Shown here in pieces: positions 29,869 through 40,139 of a stretch of DNA of 64,000 bases. Source of the stretch: Bacteroides sp. MSB163 (GTDB lineage: Bacteria; Bacteroidota; Bacteroidia; Bacteroidales; Bacteroidaceae); the NCBI RefSeq assembly GCF_036416795.1, contig NZ_CP143867.1, positions 1,426,001-1,490,000 on the forward strand, given 5' to 3'. The notes below the pieces were generated by a model. The model saw only the letters and a list, made by a program, of their open reading frames with translations. It did not search any database and was not told the DNA's origin. Both the position numbers and the translations under genes were made by a program. Every line of letters starts with the position of its first letter. Position 1 is the first letter of the stretch.

Positions 29869-32460
29869 TTACGGCTGTTTCAGATAATCCGAAGGCAACA
29901 CTCCGAACTCCTCTTTAAAACATTGCCGGAAGTAAACCACGCTATTTATACCTACTTTGAACGCAACCTCGGATATATTATACCTGCCCTCCAGCAACAA
30001 CCGTTCGGCATACCGCATCTTTATCTTACGGACATACTCATTAGTGGAAAGTCCCGTCAGCGCTTTCATCTTACGGTAAAGCGTAGATTTACTCATATAC
30101 ATATTGTCAGACAAGTAGCCGATATCAATCTTCTCGGACGACAGCCGGTCTTCTATCAGCTTGTTTATCTTCTCAAGAAATTCATTATCCAGCTTATTCA
30201 TGGACTCTGCCAGCTGGGCACGCTTCTCATCCAGACTGTGATGAGACGTCGAACCGGCAAAGCGCTCCGCCAGCAGCTTGCGCGATTCAAGCAAATTATT
30301 GATGCGGCTATGCAGAAGGGTAGCACTGAAAGGCTTGGTCAGATAAGAGTCCGCTCCCACCTGGTATCCCTCTTCCTTATCTTGCAGAGAGTCTTTGGCA
30401 GTCAGCAGGATGATGGGAATATGGCTGGTGCGCACGTCTTCTTTCAGCTGCTTACACATCGTGATTCCGTTCATCACGGGCATCATGATATCGCTCACGA
30501 TGATGTCGGGGATACAACTCAACGCTTGCTCTATTCCCAGTTCGCCGTTGGCGGCGGTCTTCACTTCAAAATCATCGGAGAAGGACTCGACGATATAGTT
30601 GCAAATGTCCTCATTGTCCTCCACAATCAGCAGAATACGCTTTCCACCGGACACTAATTCCGGAATCTCTTCCTTTTCCTCCTTTTCATCGGCCGGTTTC
30701 TCCGGTGAATCGGTATGCAACACACTGGGATAGGTATTGCCCGTCAGCAGGCTGAAGTAGAACGTGCTGCCTACACCCAAAGTGCTTTCCGCCCTTATTT
30801 CCCCTTCGTGAAGGGTAACCAGATTCTTCACCAATGCCAAACCGATGCCCGTACCGGAGGCCTGGTGATCACCGCCCTCCTGATAATAACGGTTAAAAAT
30901 ATGGGGCAATGAGTCGGGGCTGATGCCGTAACCGGTATCGCTGATTTTAATCTCGGTATAGTCAATGTTGTTCCGCACCACGTGATACAGGCCCAGTGTA
31001 ATGATACCCTTTTCGGTATATTTAATCGCATTGGAGATCAGATTGTCCAGGATAATGGTCACCACTTCTTTATCAAAGTACAGGGACATATCCTCCTGTT
31101 CCAGTTCGATGTGGAACTCTATATCCGGTTTGCGGTTCAATTCCTTATATTTGAGGCCGACTTCATGCACCAGATTAGCGATATTGTCATGAGCCACACA
31201 GAGTTTCTTATTCTGCGTTTCCGTCTTTCTGAATTCCAGTATCTGATTTATCAGGTTCAGCAACCGGATCGCACTCTGATGAATCACCGATATCTTTTGG
31301 GAATCTTTGCTAGACAGTGAGTTACCTTTCTGCATATCTTCCAATGGTCCCAGTATCAGCGTCAGCGGTGTGCGGAGTTCGTGCGTGATGTTGGTATAAA
31401 AACGCAGACGCTCCTGGTTCAGTTCCTGCTCCTGCTCATGATTCTTCTTTTCCAGATCGTACAGAACTTCCATATCGAGCTTCTTCTTGTAAGCATAAAG
31501 AATGAGGAACAGGATGGCTCCACTCAACAATATATAGCTGCATTTCGCCCACCAGGTAAGCCACAAAGGCGGAACAATGTGAATATCCAAAGTAGTAACC
31601 TCATCCGACCATTCTTGGTTCTTGATACGGGTTTTTACCATGAAGTGATAATCACCGGGAGGTACATTGCGGAAGGTAACGTTATTGGGATCCGTCACCG
31701 TATACCATGCATCTTCCAGTCCTTTCAGCATATAGGCATACTCCACCTGATTGACCAATGCATAGTTGTGTATATTAAAAGTTATATTAAAGCTATTTTG
31801 CATATACTTCAGCCTTACTTTCGACCGACCGTCAATACTGACCACCTCTTCATTGCCTCCCGCATTACCCAAAGGAGCAAATATCTTCATTTCCGTGATA
31901 ACAGCCGCAGGAGACTCACGCTTTGCCAGAACAAAATCCGGATTAAAGTGGCAAAGTCCATTGATGGAACCGAAATAAATCTCTCCATCCTGATCCTTAG
32001 CCACACTGCCACTCATAAAATTTCCCATCGGCACATTATCCCAATGGTCATAGTTATAGAAAACATCCTTATCCCGCAACAGACAACTGATTCCTTTATT
32101 GGTGCTCACCCAGATATTATGGTTGGCATCTTCCGTTATAGCACGTATATGTGTATTGGTCAATCCTTCTTCACGGCGGTAAACCTTATATTCCCAATCG
32201 GATGGCGAGGAGAAGCACACCAAACCTTCTCCTGTCCCGACCCATACATTCTTCCTGCTGTCTTCATAAATCGCATTTATGGTATTGGAAGGGAACAGGT
32301 TCTCCATATTAAAGAGATTGATATCCTGCAATTCATCGTCTCCTATCCCCAGACCACTCCCGAATCTCTTCCTGATAAACGGATACCCGTTTACCTTGAT
32401 CAAAGACATTGATTCCTCCCCCATCTGTTCCAATCCACAATTTACCTTGGCTGTCCACAC
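29869..32460 (-). pseudogene. HTCS regulator, C-terminal part (frameshifted gene, PUL3)
   Basis: The main 863 codons of a hybrid two-component regulator. It holds the last propeller blades (NTINAIYEDSRKNVWVGT), a Y_Y_Y domain (MLKGLEDAWYTV), a membrane segment (CSYILLSGAILFLILYAY), the HisKA box ITHELRTPLTLILG, HATPase_c (DTGYGIS, GTGIGLALV), a receiver domain (IVEDNED, acceptor in SDIMMPVMNG, LTKPF) and an AraC HTH to the C terminus. The first propeller blades and the signal peptide are in another frame (32333-33589). Dropping one base near the C4 run at 32347-32350 gives one open frame of about 1240 residues. If the lesion is real, PUL3 has lost its activator. Confidence 0.88.
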
Positions 32461-33589
32461 AAACGCTGCTTGCTGTTTTATTATTCAGGCGACTCATTGA
32501 ATTCTGATTGGGAGAATAGTAATAACCGCTGAACAAAGGTGGCTCATAGCTAAGGAAGTTTATGCCGCCACCCCATACACCGGTCCATATATTCTTGAAT
32601 GAATCCTGAAAAATACACCTCGCACTTGAGTTAGACAGACTGTATCCGTCATCTCCTTCCCTGATATAATGAAATTGAGTCTGTTCGGGTAGCAGGAACA
32701 AGCGCTGCGATAAGTCCATTATGGCTATTCCGCCAAATTCCATAGCTATCCACAACTTATTCCCGTCAAGCTGCTTAATGTCGTAGATATAGTGCGAAAG
32801 ATTCCCGTCTGAATTAAACTGGATGAAATTCTCTGATTCGGGATTAAACAATGCCAGACCTTTGTTTGTCCCTACCCAGATATTATTATTCAGCTCCTTA
32901 TATACGCATCTCACTTCATTACCCGGCAAGCTGTGCGGATCACTCGGATCATGCACGAAGTTCTTCGCCCTCCTATCTTTAATGGAAAGAATACTAAAAC
33001 CATTATGGACATGACCTACATATAACTTACCATTCCCCCCGTCAGCAACAGTCCAGATGTTATCACTGGCAAGCCCCGGTACATTTGCCGTATTATAATG
33101 AGAAAAGCGACCGGTTTCTTTATCGAAATATTCAATTCCTTTCCAATAAGTTGTCACCCATAGATTTCCATCAGCAGCGGCAATAACATTGGTTACGTCA
33201 TCCGTAATGATACTTTCAGGCACAGCCTCATTATGCCGGTAGAATGTAAAAGTGTCCTTTACATAATCATAAGCATTCAACCCCGCCCTCTGTGTGCCAA
33301 TCCATAAGATGGAATCCTTCGGATCATCCAGCAGACAGTTCAGTTCATTCCCCGTAATGCCATATCCGTTCTTTGTTTCATTCTTATAATAAGTAATGAA
33401 GCGCGTTCCATCGAACTTATTCAGGCCCTCTTCTGTCGCAAACCATAGAAAGCCCTCCTTGTCCTGGGCTATACTAACCACATAGTTATTGGATAATCCC
33501 TTCTCAATTCCCAATTGCCTGACAGCATAAGGTTGTGCCGTCAGAAGGGCAGGTAACAACAGTAAGTAAAGTAATAATCTGCTTTTCAT
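32333..33589 (-). pseudogene. HTCS regulator, N-terminal part (frameshifted gene, PUL3)
   Basis: The N-terminal 418 residues: signal peptide (ALLTAQP at about 19) and periplasmic two-component-regulator propeller blades (GFLWFATEEGLNKFDGT, NNIWVGTNKGLALFN, KLWIGTDGGGINVFDQG). The frame is lost about 20 codons later (REWSGDRRR then stop). The correct continuation (GIGDDELQDI) is in the next frame. Divergent from the PUL3 structural genes, with its ATG 202 bp from theirs. Confidence 0.88.
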
Positions 33590-33612
33590 GACATCAATTT
33601 TCTATTGCAATC

Positions 33613-33620
33613 CAAAAGTA
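33613..33620 (-). promoter_or_regulatory. -7 box for the PUL3 HTCS gene
   Basis: CAAAAGTA on the plus strand is TACTTTTG on the coding strand, an exact TAnnTTTG match, 24 bp ahead of the HTCS ATG. No -33 element at the usual spacing. Confidence 0.4.
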
Positions 33621-33658
33621 TAAATAAATTCTTTATTTCAGATACACAAATCGTTCAT

Positions 33659-33691
33659 TGCAAGATTTACATCCCCTCACTGCAAGATTTA
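33659..33691 (+). promoter_or_regulatory. Two-copy direct repeat, likely HTCS operator of PUL3
   Basis: TGCAAGATTTA occurs at 33659-33669 and again at 33681-33691, exactly 22 bp (two helical turns) apart. It lies just upstream of the -7 box at 33718. AraC-type regulators commonly bind such direct repeats next to the promoter they activate, and the HTCS gene is divergent here; the assignment is inferred from position and spacing. Confidence 0.6.
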
Positions 33692-33717
33692 TGCAGTCCA
33701 AGAAACTTAAGATAGCT

Positions 33718-33725
33718 TACATTTG
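33718..33725 (+). promoter_or_regulatory. -7 box for the PUL3 operon
   Basis: TACATTTG, an exact TAnnTTTG match, 66 bp before the first structural gene and 27 bp after the direct repeat. The -33 element is missing, as expected of an activator-dependent promoter. Confidence 0.45.
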
Positions 33726-33790
33726 CATCATCTAAAAGTGATATTTTAGTAAAGAATGTATCTAATTGTTTAACTTTAAAAGTAATATGT

Positions 33791-35302
33791 ATGAAGAAGC
33801 ATTTATTCAATGCTGCCCTACTCTGGGCATTCTTATCACTGACTTTATGGACTACAGGATGTAGCGACGATGATGGCTATCCTGATGTGGACGGACAAGC
33901 ACCTTCCATAGAAATGACACTCGAACACATTCAGACTGCAAATGGTCGCACATTTACATTGGAAGGAACGATTAAAGATGCTGATGGTATTTCAACCATT
34001 CAACTGCAATGTGCCGACCTGAACCTCAACAAAACAATCGATTTGATCGAGATTTATGAGAAACCTCTCGAAACTTACGAATTGAGCTACGACTTCAAAA
34101 TTCAACCGGATGAAATCGGTGAACAGTTCACCGTAAAAGTTACCGTAACCGACGTAGGCGGACGTACTGTTTCACAAGATGTACTTGTAACGTTGGACGG
34201 AGACTTTGAAGACCCTGTATTCGTTATTGCACCCGAAAAGGGTGGTATGGTCACCGTATTGCTGAGAGAAGGTGAAATCCCTACACTCAACATGAATATC
34301 TCGATAACTGACGACCGCGGGCTGGATTATCTATTGGTAAATATCGAAGGCATCGAAGGATATGAAAACCTAAAAATAGATGCTGATGGCGAAAAAGCTT
34401 TTGAGCACTCATTCAACATCACAATGCCTAATGAAAAGAAGGACTATCCGATGACTCTTACCGCTGTCGACAAGACAGGAAAAAGCACAATGATAGAATG
34501 TACCGTATCTGTAACCGATGTGCAGGATTTCGAAAAGATGTATCTGGCAGACGTAGCTACCGAAACTGAACTAAACAGCGATGTATTCGGCGTACCGATG
34601 CGCATAGATCATGTGGGCGAATTCCAATATCAAGCTCTCTATTATTGCCAGAAAGCTAATACAGAAATCTTCTTCTTACCGCAGAAGACAAGTTTTTCTC
34701 CTGTTTGTTATGGTATTGATCCGACAGATGAAACCATGTTGACCGATGATCCGGCACTGGCTAAACCAATTGTACTGACTGAAGCTAATGTATACTATAA
34801 AATCAATATTAATATCTTGCTGAAGACGTATGAAATGGAAACTTATTCACTTGCAGAAGCTGTAGACCCATGGCCTGCAAGCATGAAATACGGCTTACCT
34901 ACCATGGATAAATGGAACAACAACAGCGGTGAGATGATGGACTTTACGTTCGGTCTGACACCTGACAATCCTACCGGAGTAGTCTCTTTCAAACAGGATG
35001 CCACTAACCCGCACTTGTTCTACAATGAGCCTATGTCACTGACAGCAGGAGAATCAATGAACTTCATTATTCACAACTATCACACAGATCAATGGTGGAA
35101 CTTTGTTCGCTGGTGCAGCGATACTGAAGAAGAGCCTGAAATATTCGGCTATTACACCGGAAGTGCATTTAAAAATTCCAATTACACCGGTCCCACTACA
35201 ACACAAGATGTATGGTCTAAACCTAAAGTGACTGTAACAGGCACCTATCAATTCTGGTTTGATTCCCACCTGGGTAGAGCGAAATTAGTACGAGTAAATT
35301 AA
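33791..35302 (+). CDS. Surface glycan-binding lipoprotein with Ig-like domains (PUL3)
   Basis: A 503-residue lipoprotein, SPII site TTGC (Cys24) followed by acidic SDDDG, a Bacteroides surface-export-like signal. Repeated beta-sandwich segments can be read at about 38-130, 140-245 (TLNMNISITDDRGLDYLLVN) and a C-terminal region of aromatic-rich strands (HTDQWWNFVRWC, GTYQFWFDSHLGRAKLVRVN). It occupies the SGBP position, but before SusC rather than after SusD. No catalytic motif was seen; binding of the PUL3 glycan at the cell surface is inferred. Confidence 0.78.
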   Translation: MKKHLFNAALLWAFLSLTLWTTGCSDDDGYPDVDGQAPSIEMTLEHIQTANGRTFTLEGTIKDADGISTIQLQCADLNLNKTIDLIEIYEKPLETYELSYDFKIQPDEIGEQFTVKVTVTDVGGRTVSQDVLVTLDGDFEDPVFVIAPEKGGMVTVLLREGEIPTLNMNISITDDRGLDYLLVNIEGIEGYENLKIDADGEKAFEHSFNITMPNEKKDYPMTLTAVDKTGKSTMIECTVSVTDVQDFEKMYLADVATETELNSDVFGVPMRIDHVGEFQYQALYYCQKANTEIFFLPQKTSFSPVCYGIDPTDETMLTDDPALAKPIVLTEANVYYKININILLKTYEMETYSLAEAVDPWPASMKYGLPTMDKWNNNSGEMMDFTFGLTPDNPTGVVSFKQDATNPHLFYNEPMSLTAGESMNFIIHNYHTDQWWNFVRWCSDTEEEPEIFGYYTGSAFKNSNYTGPTTTQDVWSKPKVTVTGTYQFWFDSHLGRAKLVRVN

Positions 35303-35321
35303 TCTAATAATAGTCTGACAA

Positions 35322-38300
35322 ATGAGAAAGCAACTATTAATTGCATGTCTTTTGTTACTGTCAATATGCAGCTATGCACAACAGATAACAGTAAAAGGTA
35401 TAGTGACTTCAGCTACCGATAAGGAACCTTTGATCGGAGCTACAATTCAAGTGAAAGATAGTGGAACAGGCACCATCACAGGCATCGATGGTGATTATAC
35501 ACTGATGAATGTTCCTGCAAACGCCATACTTGTGTATTCTACCATCGGTTACCAGACACAAGAAATCAAAGTGAACGGACAGACCACCATCAACGTTGTG
35601 CTGTCGGAATCTGCCGAACTACTGGACGAAGTGGTGGTTATCGGATATGGTGCCGTGAAAAAGAGTGACCTGACCAGTTCCATCGCTACAGTAAAAGGCG
35701 ATGAAATCACCGAAACTGTAACCGGTAACGCTATGGACGCCTTGCAAGGTAAGATCAACGGTGTACAAGTAACCAGCGGTGGTGGCCCGGGTACACAACC
35801 CAAAGTATTGATCCGTGGTGTAACTACGGTTAACGGAACCGATCCGCTCTACGTGGTAGATGGTATGCCGGTAGGTACGAACATCAACTTCCTAAACAGT
35901 AATGATATCCAGTCCATGGAAGTTCTAAAAGATGCTTCTGCAGCTGCTATCTACGGTACGCGTGCCTCTAACGGTGTAATCCTGATTACTACCAAGAAAG
36001 GTATTGCCGGAAAAACAAATATCAGTTTCAGTGCATCGGCAGGTTTCCAAACGTTGGCTAAGCCCAAGATGGCCAATGCTGCCGAATACAAAGAAGTGTT
36101 CAATACCCGCTATACAAATGATGGAGGTACCTCTATCTGGAATGACACCGGTGCCACTACCAATCCGAATGGTACCGACTGGTGGGATGAGGTAATCAAT
36201 AAGACTGCTTTAGTACAGAATTACTCACTCAACATCTCCGGTGGTAATGACAAATTGGTTTATAATCTTAGCTTAGGTTATTTCCGTAACAATTCACAAT
36301 ACGACTACGGATACTGGGATAAAATCAATGCACGTCTCAATACGGAATATACCTTCAACAAATACGTGAAGATGGGTTTTGACATTGCACCGCGCGTAGA
36401 ATCATGGGATGATACTCCCAACCTTTTCTCAGCTGCTATGTCCATGGACCCGACAACTCCTGTATTTAAACCACAAGATCAATGGGTGGACAATGAGTTT
36501 AACAACTATCAGCGTTCTTATAACAACCAGGAATGGAACCCAGCCGGTTCGTTGCCACGCCAGAATGGACATTCACGTGAAATGGGTGCCATTGTAAACA
36601 CCTATTTACAAGTAAATCCGATTGAAAAGCTTACCTTACGTACACAATTCGGAGCCAATGCCCACTTCCGTCGCTCGGATGGATTCACGCCCGAATTCTA
36701 TATCGACGCTTTGGAACAATCTACATTGAGTAATGTTTCCCGTGAGATGCAAGAATGGCTCGACTGGAACTGGACCAATACCGCAACTTATTCTGACACT
36801 TTTGCTTCAAAGCATAACATCAATATAATGGGTGGTTTCACTGCAGAACGTTTTGCATGGTTCCAGACCAAAGCTTCACGCGACGATGTGCCCAACAATA
36901 TGGACATCATGCAGGAAGTAAATGCCGGTACACAGAATCAGAAAGGTGACGGTACTACCACCTACAACACGTTGATATCATACTTAGGACGTATCATGTA
37001 TAACTATGATAACCGTTACTATGTGACAGCATCTATCCGTGCCGATGGTTCTTCCCGCTTCCCTAAAGGAAACAAGTATGCTATCTTCCCTGCGGTATCT
37101 GCTTCATGGCGTATCATCAGCGAAAGCTTTATGCAAGACCAGAAGGTATTCAGCAATCTGAAACTACGTGGTGGTTGGGGACGTGTAGGTAACCAGAACA
37201 TCGACAACGATGCTACTCTTACCCTTCTGGGACAAGCTGACTATGTATTTGGTTCAACTCCCGTCCGTGTACCCGGTACCATGATATCAGGTGTAGGAAA
37301 CAATCAGTTGCAATGGGAAACAGTAGAAGACTGGAACGTAGGTGTGGACATGTCATTCCTAAACTCTCGCCTAGGTGTAACTTTTGAATATTTCCAAAAG
37401 AAATCCAGCAACATGCTCTATCAGAAACAGAATATCTTCGCTATCGGTTATCCCGATTGGAACAGCACTGTATGGATGAACATCGGTAGTATGAAAGCCA
37501 GCGGTTGGGAATTAAGCCTGAACTGGCAGGATAAAGTATCTGATTTCTCTTACAATGTAGGTGTAAACCTTTCAGCTGTGAAAAACAGAGCTATCAAATT
37601 CTCTGGAGACGGACCTATTCAGACAGGTGGGTTCAATAGTGATCAGATCATCCGTAACGAAGACGGCGGTTTAATTTCACGGTTCTACGGCTACGTGGCA
37701 GATGGTATCTTCCAAAACTGGAGCGAGGTATATGCTCATACCAACGAACATGGAAAACAGATACAGGATAAAGCACAGCCAGGTGATATCCGCTTCAAAG
37801 ACTTGAATCATGACGGTGTACTGGACGAAAACGATAAGACATGGATCGGTAACCCTTATCCAGACCTTATGGTAGGTTTGAATCTGGGCTTCAATTACAA
37901 GAACTTCGACTTCACAGCCAACTTCTACGGAACACTCGGCAACGATATCTTTAATAAAACCAAAGGATTATATTCCGGTGTAAGCGGACAGAACGTATGG
38001 GCAGGTACGCTGGAAAAAGCATGGCATGGCGAAGGTACCAGCAATGACATTCCACGCTTGTCATACAACGACCTGAATCAGAACTATACACGCGTATCCA
38101 GCTTCTTTGTAGAAGATGGTTCGTACATGCGATGCAAACTGCTCCAGGTAGGCTATACTCTTCCCAAGAAGCTGTTGCGCGGAACAGAGTTGCGTCTTTC
38201 ATTCTCAGCACAGAATCCGTTCACTATCACCGGTTATTCAGGTATGGACCCCGAACGTCCGCAAATTGGTAATGATGGAAGTGTAATCGAAACAGGTATC

Positions 38301-38360
38301 GATGGCATTGCCTATCCCAACCCACGTACATTCTTGTTTGGTATTGACTTTAAATTTTAA
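35322..38360 (+). CDS. SusC-like TonB-dependent outer-membrane transporter (PUL3)
   Basis: A 1012-residue importer: signal peptide ending CSYAQ at about 20; carboxypeptidase-regulatory-like domain at about 22-100 (TITGIDGDYTLMNVP); TonB-box-like LDEVVVIGYGAVKKS; plug with LYVVDGMPVGTN and LKDASAAAIYGTRASNG; then the barrel ending in LFGIDFKF. No STN domain, consistent with HTCS control. The frame is intact, unlike that of the PUL2 SusC. SusD follows after 12 bp. Confidence 0.96.
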   Translation: MRKQLLIACLLLLSICSYAQQITVKGIVTSATDKEPLIGATIQVKDSGTGTITGIDGDYTLMNVPANAILVYSTIGYQTQEIKVNGQTTINVVLSESAELLDEVVVIGYGAVKKSDLTSSIATVKGDEITETVTGNAMDALQGKINGVQVTSGGGPGTQPKVLIRGVTTVNGTDPLYVVDGMPVGTNINFLNSNDIQSMEVLKDASAAAIYGTRASNGVILITTKKGIAGKTNISFSASAGFQTLAKPKMANAAEYKEVFNTRYTNDGGTSIWNDTGATTNPNGTDWWDEVINKTALVQNYSLNISGGNDKLVYNLSLGYFRNNSQYDYGYWDKINARLNTEYTFNKYVKMGFDIAPRVESWDDTPNLFSAAMSMDPTTPVFKPQDQWVDNEFNNYQRSYNNQEWNPAGSLPRQNGHSREMGAIVNTYLQVNPIEKLTLRTQFGANAHFRRSDGFTPEFYIDALEQSTLSNVSREMQEWLDWNWTNTATYSDTFASKHNINIMGGFTAERFAWFQTKASRDDVPNNMDIMQEVNAGTQNQKGDGTTTYNTLISYLGRIMYNYDNRYYVTASIRADGSSRFPKGNKYAIFPAVSASWRIISESFMQDQKVFSNLKLRGGWGRVGNQNIDNDATLTLLGQADYVFGSTPVRVPGTMISGVGNNQLQWETVEDWNVGVDMSFLNSRLGVTFEYFQKKSSNMLYQKQNIFAIGYPDWNSTVWMNIGSMKASGWELSLNWQDKVSDFSYNVGVNLSAVKNRAIKFSGDGPIQTGGFNSDQIIRNEDGGLISRFYGYVADGIFQNWSEVYAHTNEHGKQIQDKAQPGDIRFKDLNHDGVLDENDKTWIGNPYPDLMVGLNLGFNYKNFDFTANFYGTLGNDIFNKTKGLYSGVSGQNVWAGTLEKAWHGEGTSNDIPRLSYNDLNQNYTRVSSFFVEDGSYMRCKLLQVGYTLPKKLLRGTELRLSFSAQNPFTITGYSGMDPERPQIGNDGSVIETGIDGIAYPNPRTFLFGIDFKF

Positions 38361-38372
38361 TCCTTGATAACA

Positions 38373-40031
38373 ATGAAACAGATATTAGCAATATTGACAT
38401 TGATTGCCTCGCTGACATTCACCTCTTGCGAGGACTTCCTGACCGAGGAAGTGCGTGGGCAACAAAATCTCGACACCTATTTCCAAAGTGTAGAGGAAGC
38501 TGAGTCATTCATCACCGGTTGCTACCAGGCCATCACTTTCGGTGGCTGGTGGAACATCAATACGGTATGGTTACTTTCCGAAATGTGCAGCGATGACGGT
38601 TGGATGGGAAATACAACCCAAAGCCAGAGTGATTATATCTCTTTAGCACATTATCAGGGTACAGGACAGAGCAACGGAGCCATCTCAAACTTCTGGCAAT
38701 ACCGTTATAAAGGTATCTTACGCTGCAACGTAGCCGTAGAGCGCATCTCACAATCCGAATTCTCAGACGAAGACATGAAGAACCGCCTGATAGGCGAAGC
38801 CCGCTTCCTGCGTGGATATTTCTACTTCGAACTGGTAAGAAACTTTGGCGGTGTACCTCTCGTTACAAGCTTCCTGTTGCCCGAGGAGATACAAGGCATT
38901 ACCCGTGCTTCTGCCGAAGATGTATATAAGTTCATCGAAGATGATCTGAAAGCTGCCGCCGACGCGTTGCCAAAACGTAGTGAATATGCTGCCACCGATA
39001 TGGGGCGTGCTACCAGTGGTGCAGCTTTAGGCCTGCTAGGTAAAGTTTACCTCTATCAGGAAAAGTGGCAAGAAGCACATGATGTATTGAAAACTGTTAT
39101 TGACAGCAAAGAGTACGAACTGCTTGATAACTTCGGTGACGTATGGAGTGTTGATCACAACAACAGTAAAGAGAGTCTGTTTGAAGTACAGTATATGTAC
39201 GACGGTACTTATTCATTAGGTGGTTCACTGACAATAATCACTGGTGCACGTAATGGTCCCGGCGACGGATGGTCTTGGGGTCAGCCTACTGCCAACCTCG
39301 AACAGGCCTATATTGACGCAGGTGATACCGAACGTCTTCGCTGGACTATCATCAAAACCGGATGTACCGAGATTGCCGGTGAAGATAACTTCGATAAGTT
39401 CATTGAAAATAGCAAAGACATGGCTAATTACAAAACTTATATCGAGAAGTATGGTTGGGATCCGGATTGCTATATAATTGACCCTGCACAACATAAATCG
39501 GCACGTATCGTCCGCAAATATTTCGTGCCTATCGAAAAGCGTCCGGAAGTGTACAATACAGACAAGATTCCTTTGGATCACCGCATCTTGCGCTATGCCG
39601 ATGTATTGCTGATGTATGCCGAAGCCTGCAACGAACTGGGTGATGACGCTACAGCACGTAAATACCTCAATGAAGTACGTAACCGCGTAAACCTGGAGGA
39701 TGTAAAATCAAGCGGCAATGATCTCCGCAAAGATATCCGTTTGGAACGTCGTCTGGAATTAGCATGGGAACAAAACCGCTTGTATGACATCCGTCGCTGG
39801 ACCGACGACAATGGCAAGAAGGTGATTTCCAATCTGCTGGGAACCAATGGTACTTTCGTTAAGTATAACACAGATGCCGCTACCCGCGACCTCTATGAAT
39901 GGGAGAACCAGGGTGAAGCAAGTAATAAAGGTGCTGGCTTCGATGAAAACCGCGACATGGTATTCCCCATTCCTTTGTATGAAATCACAATGTCTAATGG
40001 TTCTATCGTTCAGAATCCGGGTTGGAATTAA
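38373..40031 (+). CDS. SusD/RagB family glycan-binding lipoprotein (PUL3)
   Basis: A 552-residue lipoprotein. The start is the ATG at 38373, not the TTG at 38364; it gives a leader with SPII site FTSC followed by EDFLTEE. SusD features are clear: IGEARFLRGYFYFELVRNFG with GVPLVT, RYADVLLMYAEACNELGD, KDIRLERRLELAWEQNRLYDIRRW, and the terminal SIVQNPGWN. Forms the lid of the preceding SusC. Confidence 0.95.
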   Translation: MKQILAILTLIASLTFTSCEDFLTEEVRGQQNLDTYFQSVEEAESFITGCYQAITFGGWWNINTVWLLSEMCSDDGWMGNTTQSQSDYISLAHYQGTGQSNGAISNFWQYRYKGILRCNVAVERISQSEFSDEDMKNRLIGEARFLRGYFYFELVRNFGGVPLVTSFLLPEEIQGITRASAEDVYKFIEDDLKAAADALPKRSEYAATDMGRATSGAALGLLGKVYLYQEKWQEAHDVLKTVIDSKEYELLDNFGDVWSVDHNNSKESLFEVQYMYDGTYSLGGSLTIITGARNGPGDGWSWGQPTANLEQAYIDAGDTERLRWTIIKTGCTEIAGEDNFDKFIENSKDMANYKTYIEKYGWDPDCYIIDPAQHKSARIVRKYFVPIEKRPEVYNTDKIPLDHRILRYADVLLMYAEACNELGDDATARKYLNEVRNRVNLEDVKSSGNDLRKDIRLERRLELAWEQNRLYDIRRWTDDNGKKVISNLLGTNGTFVKYNTDAATRDLYEWENQGEASNKGAGFDENRDMVFPIPLYEITMSNGSIVQNPGWN

Positions 40032-40076
40032 CCCCGGTGAATGTCTAAATAGAATTCTTCAATAGATCTTTATACT

Positions 40077-40123
40077 CTGTCGCGGATAGTTTCATAATAG
40101 ATTATCCGCGACAGTCTTTTTTT
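40077..40123 (+). terminator. Rho-independent terminator/attenuator between SusD and GH30
   Basis: A perfect 12-bp GC-rich stem (CTGTCGCGGATA and TATCCGCGACAG) with a 14-base loop, directly followed by a T-rich run (TCTTTTTTT). It lies between susD and the glycosidase genes of the same operon, so it probably acts as partial attenuation rather than the operon end. Confidence 0.8.
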
Positions 40124-40139
40124 AAACCATCGAATATTT

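Noticed and set aside
29836..30657. Plus-strand frame of 273 codons opposite the receiver and AraC domains
   Set aside because: Antisense shadow of the HTCS C-terminal part; the HTCS motifs on the other strand are unmistakable.
31381..32412. Long plus-strand frame (343 codons) opposite the PUL3 HTCS gene
   Set aside because: It is antisense to a clear HTCS coding frame, has no signal peptide or family motif, and arises from codon use of the real gene.
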